A stretch of 60,607 nt of DNA from Chitinophaga pinensis. GTDB lineage: Bacteria > Bacteroidota > Bacteroidia > Chitinophagales > UBA10324. Under the pieces are notes generated by a model. That model worked only from the letters and a program-made list of their open reading frames with translations. It was not told the DNA's origin and searched no databases. Position numbers and translations under genes: made by a program. Every line of letters begins with the position of its first letter. Positions within the stretch are counted from its first letter, which is position 1. This document shows positions 27,347 to 35,218 of the stretch, piece by piece. The stretch is from positions 1 to 60,607 of the forward strand of contig CAMDDP010000013.1 of NCBI GenBank assembly GCA_945892775.1. Direction: 5' to 3'.

Positions 27347-28537
27347 GTGAATTGTATTCTTTCATTTACCAATCGAGCAATACCACAAGATTTTGTGACG
27401 CCAAACTTTCGTATTTATAAAGAGGAAGATTTTAAAGCTATTGAAAATACTTGGAATGCCTTAACACTAAATCATCCCAATCTTAATTCATCAATTTTAA
27501 ATTCTATTCGTTCTAGCACCGGAAACGATATGCGTTTTTATTACATCATTTTTAATAATGAAACCGGAGAAAATATAGGCGTAGCTTATTTTCAATTGTT
27601 AAGTTTTGACCATCGTCATTATAAGAGTTTTTTCAAAAAAAAATCTACCTTTAATTGGTTAGAAAAAAAAATTATTAATAAAAGATTCAGCATTCTTGTA
27701 TGTGGAAATTTATTAAGTATTGAAGGGCCAGGATATTACTTTAAATCGGGAATAAATATTGCTACTTCAAAGATTTTAAATACTGCTATAAAATTATTAG
27801 CAAGAAAAATAAGTGCCTCCTCGCTTCTGATTAAAGATATTCCAGCAAACGATTTTGATGTTTTAAATTCTTTAGAATTAAATAATTATAATGGAGATAA
27901 AACCATGCAATTACTCATTCCTTCAAATTGGAAAACAATTGCTGACTATGAACATTCACTAAAACATAAATATGCCCAACGATTTCGCTCGATACAAAAT
28001 AAATTAAAGGAGGTATCAATTAAAGAATTAAACGATAAGGAGATTGCTATTAACGAAATCAGATTATTTTCTCTTTTTGAAAACATCGTTGAAAAGCAAA
28101 CAATTCGTTTAGGCAGAGTTAAATCAAATTATTTTTCTGAATTGAAAAAGATTTATGGAGATCAAGTGAAAATTTTTGGTTTTTTTAAAAGCCAAGAAAT
28201 TATTGCTTTTGCCATCCATCGCTTACATAATAAAATTAAAGAATATGAAATTCATTTTGTTGGTTTTGAGGAAATAGAAAATCAAAAACACGCCCTCTAC
28301 TTTAACATTCTTTTTCATGGTATTGAACAGGCAATTTTAAACAATTGTAATTGCCTAGAAATGGGTCGGACTGCCATCGAAGCAAAAACAATTATTGGAG
28401 CTGTTCCTCGAAAAATAAATGGGTTGTTTTATTTCTATAATCCTATTGCCAGATGGCTATTCAATGTATTACAAAAAACTTTTTTAAAAAATACAGAATC
28501 GAAATTGGTTGAAAGACACCCATTTAAATCTACATAA
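27347..28537 (+). CDS. GNAT/FemAB-like acyltransferase, uncharacterised
   Basis: A 396-residue protein I do not recognise closely. The N-terminal half ([21 protein letters not shown]) reads like a GNAT beta-strand core. The second half ([64 protein letters not shown]) resembles the duplicated GNAT fold of FemAB-like and BioF2-type acetyltransferases. Acyl transfer to a cell-envelope or lipid substrate is an inference. The start is a GTG at 27347. A longer start for miaB would overlap the 3' end, but the ATG preferred for miaB does not. Confidence 0.7.
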   Translation: MNCILSFTNRAIPQDFVTPNFRIYKEEDFKAIENTWNALTLNHPNLNSSILNSIRSSTGNDMRFYYIIFNNETGENIGVAYFQLLSFDHRHYKSFFKKKSTFNWLEKKIINKRFSILVCGNLLSIEGPGYYFKSGINIATSKILNTAIKLLARKISASSLLIKDIPANDFDVLNSLELNNYNGDKTMQLLIPSNWKTIADYEHSLKHKYAQRFRSIQNKLKEVSIKELNDKEIAINEIRLFSLFENIVEKQTIRLGRVKSNYFSELKKIYGDQVKIFGFFKSQEIIAFAIHRLHNKIKEYEIHFVGFEEIENQKHALYFNILFHGIEQAILNNCNCLEMGRTAIEAKTIIGAVPRKINGLFYFYNPIARWLFNVLQKTFLKNTESKLVERHPFKST

Positions 28538-28607
28538 TACTTATAGTTGGACATTTTGTCATGTTTCTCCCCTTTCATTGCTTATTTTAGCGCTCCCAAT
28601 TTTTACT

Positions 28608-30035
28608 ATGGCAGAAATTTATCCAGGCTTAGAAACTATTAATAAAAATCACGATGAAAGTCGGCAGGGGGAAGCCCTTACAATTCTAGAAACAAATTCA
28701 CTAAAGAATGGAAAATTATTATATATAGAAAGTTACGGTTGCGCCATGAATTTCAGTGATAGTGAAATCATTGCGTCAATTCTTGTAACCGAAGGATTTT
28801 CAGTTACAAAAAATCATAATGAAGCAGATGTTCTTCTAATTAACACTTGCTCAATTCGAGAAAAGGCCGAAGATAAAATAAGGCTGAGAATCAGCGAATT
28901 AAAATCAGTAAAGAAGAAAAAACCTGAGGCATTAATTGGCATAATGGGTTGTATGGCTGAACGATTAAAAACCCAATTGCTCGACGAAGAAAAGATGGTT
29001 GATTTAGTTGTTGGACCTGATGCCTATCGAGATTTACCCGTATTAGTAAAAAGCGCCGAAAATGGAAGCAAGGCAATAAATGTTTTATTAAGTAGAGAAG
29101 AAACATATGCTGACATTAATCCAGTTCGTTTAAACAGCAATGGAATTACGGCTTTTATTTCCATTATGCGTGGTTGTGATAACATGTGCTCATTCTGTGT
29201 CGTGCCTTTTACGCGTGGCAGAGAGCGCAGTCGTGATGCTCAAAGTATTGTTTGTGAAGCAGAAGAATTATTTAGCAATGGCTACAGAGAAGTTACTCTG
29301 CTTGGACAGAATGTTGATAGTTATAAATGGAAAAATGAAAGCACAAATGAATTTGTAAGTTTTGCTAATTTATTGGAAATGGTTGCTAAAATCAACCCTC
29401 TTTTAAGGGTAAGGTTCAGCACCTCACATCCAAAAGATATTACAGATGAAGTATTGTTTACAATTAAAAAATATCACAATATTTGTAAATACATACACCT
29501 ACCCGTTCAATCTGGAAGTTCAAGGGTATTAGAATTAATGAACAGAACTTATAATCGAGAATGGTATAAAAGCAAGGTGGATTCAATCAAAAAGATTCTT
29601 CCTGATTGCACCATCAGTGCTGATATTATTTCTGGATTCTGTACCGAAACTGAAGATGACCATAAAGAAACTTTAAGCATGATGGAATATGTACGCTATT
29701 CAATGGCTTACATGTTCGCCTATAGTGAGCGCCCTGGAACACTTGCTGCGCGTACTCTTAAAGATGATGTATCAGAATTAATAAAAAGTCGGCGCTTACA
29801 GGAGATTGTCGATTTGCAACACTTGCACCAGGCTGAAGACAATAAAACGGAACCCGGTAAAGTTCATGAGGTTTTAGTGGAAGGAATAAGTAAACGGTCA
29901 AAAGAGCAACTCTTCGGAAGAAACTCCCAAAACAAAGTACTCATTTTTCCCAAAGGAAATTTAAAACTAGGTGAGTACACCAATGTTAAAGTAATGAGCG
30001 CAACATCAGCCACACTAATAGGAGAAGTAATTTAA
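28608..30035 (+). CDS. miaB: tRNA-2-methylthio-N6-dimethylallyladenosine synthase
   Basis: A radical-SAM methylthiotransferase that adds the 2-methylthio group to i6A37 of tRNAs reading U-starting codons. The radical cluster motif is [20 protein letters not shown]. The auxiliary cluster is bound by three Cys in the N-terminal UPF0004 domain ([33 protein letters not shown]). Later come [17 protein letters not shown] and the TRAM domain near the C-terminus ([11 protein letters not shown]). I choose the ATG at 28608 (475 residues). The open frame runs back to a TTG at 28509, but those 33 residues look like noise and overlap the previous gene. Confidence 0.94.
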   Translation: MAEIYPGLETINKNHDESRQGEALTILETNSLKNGKLLYIESYGCAMNFSDSEIIASILVTEGFSVTKNHNEADVLLINTCSIREKAEDKIRLRISELKSVKKKKPEALIGIMGCMAERLKTQLLDEEKMVDLVVGPDAYRDLPVLVKSAENGSKAINVLLSREETYADINPVRLNSNGITAFISIMRGCDNMCSFCVVPFTRGRERSRDAQSIVCEAEELFSNGYREVTLLGQNVDSYKWKNESTNEFVSFANLLEMVAKINPLLRVRFSTSHPKDITDEVLFTIKKYHNICKYIHLPVQSGSSRVLELMNRTYNREWYKSKVDSIKKILPDCTISADIISGFCTETEDDHKETLSMMEYVRYSMAYMFAYSERPGTLAARTLKDDVSELIKSRRLQEIVDLQHLHQAEDNKTEPGKVHEVLVEGISKRSKEQLFGRNSQNKVLIFPKGNLKLGEYTNVKVMSATSATLIGEVI

Positions 30036-30055
30036 ATTTAAAAGAAAAAAGAAAA

Positions 30056-31243
30056 GTGGAATTACAATCTTTAAAAAATAGATTTGGAATCATTGGCAAT
30101 AGCCCTGTATTAAATCATGCATTACAAACCGCCATTCAGGTGGCGCCTACTGATTTAACTGTTTTAATAAATGGAGAAAGTGGCGTAGGTAAAGAAAGTT
30201 TTTCCCACATCATTCACCAACTAAGTAAGCGAAAACACAATCCATTTATTGCAGTTAATTGTGGCGCTATACCAGAAGGAACAATTGATTCAGAATTATT
30301 TGGTCACGAAAAAGGTTCATTCACTGGAGCGCACGAAGCACGCAAAGGATATTTTGAGGCAGTAAATAGCGGAACCATTTTTTTAGATGAAGTAAGCGAA
30401 TTGCCTATTGGTACGCAGGCGAGGTTACTGCGCGTACTAGAATCTCAGGAATACATCAGAGTTGGATCGTCAAAAGTTTTAAAAACTGATGTTCGTGTGA
30501 TTGCAGCAACCAATATTAATTTATTGAATAAAATTTCTGCTGGAAGGTTCCGAGAGGATCTCTATTACCGTTTGAATACCGTTCCTATTCTTGTTCCTGC
30601 ACTTCGTGATAGGAAAGAAGATATTCCAACATTGTTTCGTAGATTTTGTATTGACTTCGCTGAAAAATATCATGCTGACCCTATACAATTAGATGACAAC
30701 GCAAAACAATTGCTAGTTCATTATACCTTTCCAGGGAATATTCGTGAGTTAAAAAATATTGCTGAACAAGTTTCTGTTCTATCAAAAAATAAAACGGTAA
30801 CAGCTGATGAATTTCGTCAATTCATACCTGTTAATCGCCAAAACAATTTACCCGTTCCAATAGCCAATTCTGACAATCAAAGTTTCATGTCGGAAAGAGA
30901 AATATTATACAAAATGCTTTTTGAAATGAAAGGCGATTTAAATGAATTAAAAAAAATAGTTTACAATGCAGTTCCCGGAAGCGAATCTTCAGAATACCAA
31001 ACCCAAGAAGGCTACTCTGCCGTTCAATCACATGAAATGGCAAAGCCAATTTTAATTGATTCAAATAATAATGTTCGTGAAATTCAGGTAGAAGAATCAT
31101 TATCACTTCAGGACAAAGAAAAAGAGATGATAATTAAAGCATTAAAAAAACATAGAAATAGAAGAAAAGATGCTGCACGTGATTTAGGCATATCTGATAG
31201 AACGCTTTACAGAAAAATTAAAGAATACAATATTGTTGATTAG
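30056..31243 (+). CDS. Sigma-54-dependent transcription activator without a receiver domain
   Basis: A 395-residue bacterial enhancer-binding protein. The AAA+ domain starts almost at residue 1: Walker A GESGVGKES (40-48), the sigma-54 loop GSFTGAHEARKG, Walker B GTIFLDEVSE, and RFREDLYYRLNTVPI. The C-terminus has a Fis-type helix-turn-helix, AARDLGISDRTLYRKIKEYNI. There is no N-terminal sensor, PAS or receiver domain, so control must come through another protein or its amount, as with PspF. It starts at a GTG at 30056, 20 bases after miaB and 48 bases before an LptE-like gene. Its targets are unknown; envelope genes next door are a guess. Confidence 0.92.
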   Translation: MELQSLKNRFGIIGNSPVLNHALQTAIQVAPTDLTVLINGESGVGKESFSHIIHQLSKRKHNPFIAVNCGAIPEGTIDSELFGHEKGSFTGAHEARKGYFEAVNSGTIFLDEVSELPIGTQARLLRVLESQEYIRVGSSKVLKTDVRVIAATNINLLNKISAGRFREDLYYRLNTVPILVPALRDRKEDIPTLFRRFCIDFAEKYHADPIQLDDNAKQLLVHYTFPGNIRELKNIAEQVSVLSKNKTVTADEFRQFIPVNRQNNLPVPIANSDNQSFMSEREILYKMLFEMKGDLNELKKIVYNAVPGSESSEYQTQEGYSAVQSHEMAKPILIDSNNNVREIQVEESLSLQDKEKEMIIKALKKHRNRRKDAARDLGISDRTLYRKIKEYNIVD

Positions 31244-31291
31244 TGAATTAGAAAAAAGATTAAATTATAAATAAGTATTTTTAACAATCTA

Positions 31292-31795
31292 ATGATTTCC
31301 AAAAAAAACCTACCCTGTTTATTATTTATTGTTTGTAGCTTTTTCTCAGCTTGTGGAATTTATTCTTTTACCGGTGTAAATAGTGGTGTAAAAACTGCAT
31401 CCGTTCAATTAATTAATAACCAAGCTGCTATAGTCAATCCTAGTTTAAGCGGAGTTCTTACTGAGAAATTAAAAAATAAAATCATCACAAATAGTCCAGT
31501 AACGGTGGTAGAGCAAAATGGAGAGATAGAATTTTCAGGAACCATTACTTCTTATCAAACTAATCCAGTAGCAGCTTCCGCAAATGAAACTGCCGCGCTC
31601 AACCGTTTAAATATCATAATTAGTATTCAATGTATTAACAAGGAAGATGAAAAACAATCGTGGGTTCAAAGCTTTTCAAGATATACAGATTTTAATAGTT
31701 CACAAGATTTAAGTAGTGTTGAATCTCAATTAGTAGAAGAAATTACAGACCAATTGGTTGATGATATTTTTAATAAAGCCTTGGTAAATTGGTAA
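31292..31795 (+). CDS. LptE-like lipoprotein (lipopolysaccharide assembly)
   Basis: A 167-residue outer-membrane lipoprotein. The signal peptide ends in a lipobox (SFFSACG) with the lipidated Cys near residue 21. The body (SFTGVNSG, LTEKLKNKIITNSPVTVVEQNGEIEFSGTI, LNRLNIIISIQC) matches the LptE family of Bacteroidota, which plugs the LptD barrel for LPS export. No lptD is in the window. The stop overlaps the next start closely (one base between), so this and the following two genes form an operon. Confidence 0.88.
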   Translation: MISKKNLPCLLFIVCSFFSACGIYSFTGVNSGVKTASVQLINNQAAIVNPSLSGVLTEKLKNKIITNSPVTVVEQNGEIEFSGTITSYQTNPVAASANETAALNRLNIIISIQCINKEDEKQSWVQSFSRYTDFNSSQDLSSVESQLVEEITDQLVDDIFNKALVNW

Positions 31796-31796
31796 C

Positions 31797-33152
31797 GTGA
31801 AAAAAGAATCGTTTTATAATTTAATAGAAAATCCAAATTCAGTTTCTGACTTTTCACAGGAAGAAATAGATGATGCAATCAAACAATACAGCTGGTTTGC
31901 ATCCGCATATTCATTAAAAGCCAAACAAGCACAATTGAAAAGTAATACTGATTTTGAAAGTATACTTTCTACTGCTGCAGTTTTTTCAAGCAATAGAATA
32001 GCCTTATTCAATTTAATTTATCCATCTACATTAAAGAAATCATTATCCCTACCATTAGAACCTGAAAAATTAAAGGCGGAAAATGTCAATGAATTAATTT
32101 CAATTACTGATTCAGAAAATGAAATAACAAAGACCGAGGAGTTATTGAAATCATTGGTTGCAAAAGAAAAATTAGAGGAAGAAAAGCTGACTAAAGTAGT
32201 TTTTAATGAAATGATTGTTGTATCGGAAGCTGAATCAAATTTTCAAATAAGCGAACCAGAGTCAGATGAAAAAGTGGATGCCGGCGATTATGAAGGAGAA
32301 GGAATAATTGCAGTAGAAAATGCCGCTAAAGATGAGGAGGAAAATTTATCAAAAGAATTTGAAACAATGAGTCAGTCTGGAAACTTAATTGAATTTGTTC
32401 CTTTAGATATTGACGAAGATGTAGATGAACCAGAAGTTAATACCAATGAAGTTGAATTGACTTCCACACTATTCTTAGATAATGAAATAGAAAAAAATGA
32501 ATTGGATGAAAAATTAAAAGATATTGAAATTGAAATTCTTTCTAAGTCAGAATTTTATCACAAGAATGAAGAATTTGAAAATGAAGAAGAAGGAGTTTTT
32601 GATGAAAATATGGAACCTGAGTTAGAAGCATTAAAGATTATAGAAGCACAAAACACTACTGATTTTTACACAAAAGAAAAATCATTAATTACCATTAGCA
32701 CAGAAATTAATTTAGAATATTCTTTTCTTGATTGGCTTAAAAAACTGTCGGATAATAAGGAGATACCAAGAGCAAAAGAGATTTTTGAAATTGAATCTGC
32801 TCAAATTTTAAGCAAAGAATTAATACCGGGTAAGAAAAAAGAAGAGGTTTTAATTGATTACACACCCGATTTATTAACTACTAATAATGAGGAAGATTTA
32901 AAATTAATTAACAATTTTATCAATTCAAAAAAAGAAAATAAAACAGAACAAAAGCAGTCATCTATTATTGAACAAGCCGAAAAAAGTTTGCTTAATACTG
33001 ATCAAATTGTTACTGAAACCCTTGCACGAATTTTAACAACTCAAAACAAGCATCAAAGCGCTATTTCGATGTATGAAAAGTTGAGTTTGAAATTACCACA
33101 GAAATCACATTACTTTGCAACCTTAATAAAAGAACTGAAAACAAAATTGTAA
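31797..33152 (+). CDS. Acidic, TPR-like protein of unknown function
   Basis: A 451-residue soluble protein with no motif I can name. The N-terminus (DAIKQYSWFASAYSLKAKQ) looks like a helical repeat. Residues ~65-330 are very rich in Glu and Asp (for instance DIDEDVDEPEVNTNEVEL) and are probably disordered. The C-terminus (ETLARILTTQNKHQSAISMYEKLSLKLPQKS) is a single TPR-like hairpin. It starts at a GTG, and its gene lies between the lptE-like gene and secG with gaps of one and two bases. That suggests an envelope-related job, but no function is claimed. Confidence 0.85.
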   Translation: MKKESFYNLIENPNSVSDFSQEEIDDAIKQYSWFASAYSLKAKQAQLKSNTDFESILSTAAVFSSNRIALFNLIYPSTLKKSLSLPLEPEKLKAENVNELISITDSENEITKTEELLKSLVAKEKLEEEKLTKVVFNEMIVVSEAESNFQISEPESDEKVDAGDYEGEGIIAVENAAKDEEENLSKEFETMSQSGNLIEFVPLDIDEDVDEPEVNTNEVELTSTLFLDNEIEKNELDEKLKDIEIEILSKSEFYHKNEEFENEEEGVFDENMEPELEALKIIEAQNTTDFYTKEKSLITISTEINLEYSFLDWLKKLSDNKEIPRAKEIFEIESAQILSKELIPGKKKEEVLIDYTPDLLTTNNEEDLKLINNFINSKKENKTEQKQSSIIEQAEKSLLNTDQIVTETLARILTTQNKHQSAISMYEKLSLKLPQKSHYFATLIKELKTKL

Positions 33153-33154
33153 TC

Positions 33155-33502
33155 ATGTTAGTAGCCATTGTTATCATTATCATCATTGCCTGTATACTTT
33201 TAATTTTAGCTGTGCTAATACAAAATCCTAAAGGTGGTGGATTAAGCCAATCGTTTGGTGGATTCTCTAATCAAATGATGGGAGTAAAACGCACAACAGA
33301 TTTTTTAGAAAAAACAACCTGGTCATTAATAGGAGGAATTGCTGTATTGAGTCTTTTAACTGTTTTCTTTATTAATCGCAATTCAACAACTGCAGCTCCT
33401 GAAAATCCATTGAAAGGTTTAGCACCTACTTCTACACCTGTAACCCAACAACAACAAAGTCAAAACCCTGTTCCATTGCAAGCTAAGGATTCTGGCAAAT
33501 AA
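33155..33502 (+). CDS. secG: Preprotein translocase subunit SecG
   Basis: The small two-helix subunit of the SecYEG channel. Residues 1-25 form a hydrophobic helix, followed by the loop signature IQNPKGGGLSQSFGG, then FLEKTTWSLIGGIAVLSLLT as the second helix. The C-terminus is a low-complexity Pro/Gln/Ser tail. Its 115 residues are normal. It ends the sigma-54 activator/lptE-like/TPR-like/secG run. Confidence 0.95.
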   Translation: MLVAIVIIIIIACILLILAVLIQNPKGGGLSQSFGGFSNQMMGVKRTTDFLEKTTWSLIGGIAVLSLLTVFFINRNSTTAAPENPLKGLAPTSTPVTQQQQSQNPVPLQAKDSGK

Positions 33503-33548
33503 ATATTATTTGGGTTCAATAATTTGGGGAAAGAACAAAAGTTAGGTT

Positions 33549-33836
33549 TCAAATATAATTTTCTTTAAATATCATTTCAGTAGGTGATTGATTCCCTGCC
33601 AACGGAATCTGATTTTTATGAGTGTGAATCGGAATCAGATTACCCAAGTCACTAAAGTCATTTGCGGGTGAACTTATGGGATAAATCGTCCAACCATAGA
33701 TAGAATCAATGTTATTAAAATCTTTCTTGCGAATCCAACAGCCTTGCATATCTAATCGAAACAACTCAATATTCTGACCTCGAATAGGAAAAGCCTTCTC
33801 CCAAACCTGTCGAATTAATTGCCCATTTACTTCCAT
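33549..33836 (-). CDS. Degenerate HNH-endonuclease-like small protein
   Basis: A 95-residue protein. Its layout follows a small Bacteroidota family with an HNH fold: VWEKAFPIRGQN, then FRLDMQGCWIRKKDF, then GW at the point where relatives read GWEIDHI.P.SKGG.D...NL.P...NN. Here that part reads GWTIYPISSPANDF then LGNLIPIHTHKN, so the catalytic Asp-His is lost while the spacing and the later NL.P and N survive. I infer a non-catalytic or decaying relative. The likeness comes from memory of the family, and the alternative is an unrelated orphan. It converges with secG. Confidence 0.6.
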   Translation of the reverse strand: MEVNGQLIRQVWEKAFPIRGQNIELFRLDMQGCWIRKKDFNNIDSIYGWTIYPISSPANDFSDLGNLIPIHTHKNQIPLAGNQSPTEMIFKENYI

Positions 33837-34065
33837 AACTTGAGAAATATACTTAATTTATTTAAACCACTTTAAATTATTTGTTAATTAATGTTAATTA
33901 ACTCACTCCAATTTTATTCAACCCTTTAAAACTTTAGAATTTTAATACCTAATAAACAGTTGGTAGATAGTATTTTATTCAGTAGACAATTCTTAATGCT
34001 TCCGTTAGAAAATCAATATACCAAAACAAATGGGCGCTCGTTTTAAATTGATACTATTGTAAAGT

Positions 34066-34218
34066 ATGAAAATTACCACTCCAACTTCTTTTGCAAGAAA
34101 AATGTCTTTTTTTTTAATAGGGTTAATTATTTGCACTATAATATCTTCATGTGCTACCACTAAAAAAGATTGCCAAGGCCGAACAAAACATCGTCTTACA
34201 AATGGTGTTTGGTTTTAA
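34066..34218 (+). CDS. Small (50-residue) lipoprotein
   Basis: A short gene with start ATG at 34066 and TAA at 34216-34218, directly adjoining the stop of the convergent polyprenyl synthetase gene. The product has a charged start (MKITTPTSFARK), a hydrophobic core (MSFFLIGLIICTIISSC) and a lipobox ISSC with the lipidated Cys near residue 29. It ends KKDCQGRTKHRLTNGVWF. Tiny lipoproteins with a (K)DC.G..K..L.NG.W/Y ending are seen in other Bacteroidota, and their function is unknown. The lipobox and clean ending support a real gene. Confidence 0.7.
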   Translation: MKITTPTSFARKMSFFLIGLIICTIISSCATTKKDCQGRTKHRLTNGVWF

Positions 34219-35205
34219 TTAAGATTCGCGAACCAATAATAATTCAGCAAATCTTCTTAGTCCTGATTTGTTAATTTCAGGAATATCAATTTCATCTAAG
34301 TTTGTCAAGGCCTCATTATAATATTTTAACATTTTTTTCTCAACTATATCTTGAATATTCAATTGATAATATAAATCCATAATTGAGTTTACTTTTTCTT
34401 TCGGATCAAAATTCTTTTTCTCTAGCCAGGTTATTAATTGATTTCGTTGTTCTGTACTAGCATTTTCAATTGCTTCAATTAATAAGATGGTTTTTTTGTT
34501 TTGTATAATGTCACCACCCAGTTGTTTGCCAAATTTTTTCACATCACCAAACGAATCTAATAAATCATCTTGCAATTGAAATGCAATTCCTAACAATCGA
34601 CCTACTTCATAAATTTTTTGTGCATCTTGTTCTTTAGCCCCCCCAATTATTGAGCCCATTTTCAAAGCGCTACCTAACAAAACTGCCGTTTTTAGTTCAA
34701 TCATTTTTAAATAATCATTGACACTAACATACATTTCGTTTTCAAAATTCATATCCAGTTGTTGCCCCTCACAAACTTCAATTGCAGTTTTATTAAAAAG
34801 TTGCACTAATTGCTCGGTCTTTACTCCTGAGTTACACAATAAATATTCGTATGCATAAATGAGCATAACATCACCAGACAAAATTCCTACATTCTTATTA
34901 TATTTTTCATGGACTGTTGGCTTGCCTCGTCTCATTGGCGCATTATCCATTATGTCATCGTGTATCAACGAAAAATTATGAAATAATTCAATCGCTATTG
35001 CTTGAGACAAAGCAGTTTCACCTTTATTTGAAAACATTTCGCAGCCAAGTAAAACCATTATTGGCCTCATTCTTTTTCCGCCTAGAGATAGTATGTAATT
35101 AAATGGCTCATATAATTCTTTCGGTTGTTTTTCGAAAGATTGTTCTGCTAAATAATTATTGAATATTTCCTGTAATTCAATTACTGATTTCATTTCTTGA
35201 TTCAT
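34219..35205 (-). CDS. Polyprenyl (isoprenoid) diphosphate synthase
   Basis: A trans-prenyltransferase that adds isopentenyl diphosphate to an allylic primer for quinone side chains or related lipids. Both Asp-rich motifs are present: LIHDDIMDNAPMRRGKPTVH (FARM, DDxxD) and FQLQDDLLDSFGD (SARM), plus GGKRMRP for IPP binding. The chain length cannot be told from sequence by eye. Its 328 residues are normal. It starts 13 bases after the HHH/beta-barrel gene and is the last of that minus-strand group. Confidence 0.93.
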   Translation of the reverse strand: MNQEMKSVIELQEIFNNYLAEQSFEKQPKELYEPFNYILSLGGKRMRPIMVLLGCEMFSNKGETALSQAIAIELFHNFSLIHDDIMDNAPMRRGKPTVHEKYNKNVGILSGDVMLIYAYEYLLCNSGVKTEQLVQLFNKTAIEVCEGQQLDMNFENEMYVSVNDYLKMIELKTAVLLGSALKMGSIIGGAKEQDAQKIYEVGRLLGIAFQLQDDLLDSFGDVKKFGKQLGGDIIQNKKTILLIEAIENASTEQRNQLITWLEKKNFDPKEKVNSIMDLYYQLNIQDIVEKKMLKYYNEALTNLDEIDIPEINKSGLRRFAELLLVRES

Positions 35206-35218
35206 TTTTGTAAAAAAA

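Noticed and set aside
28509-28607. Longer N-terminus for miaB starting at a TTG
   Set aside because: The extra 33 residues overlap the preceding gene, lack any family likeness and precede a good ATG at the usual MiaB length.
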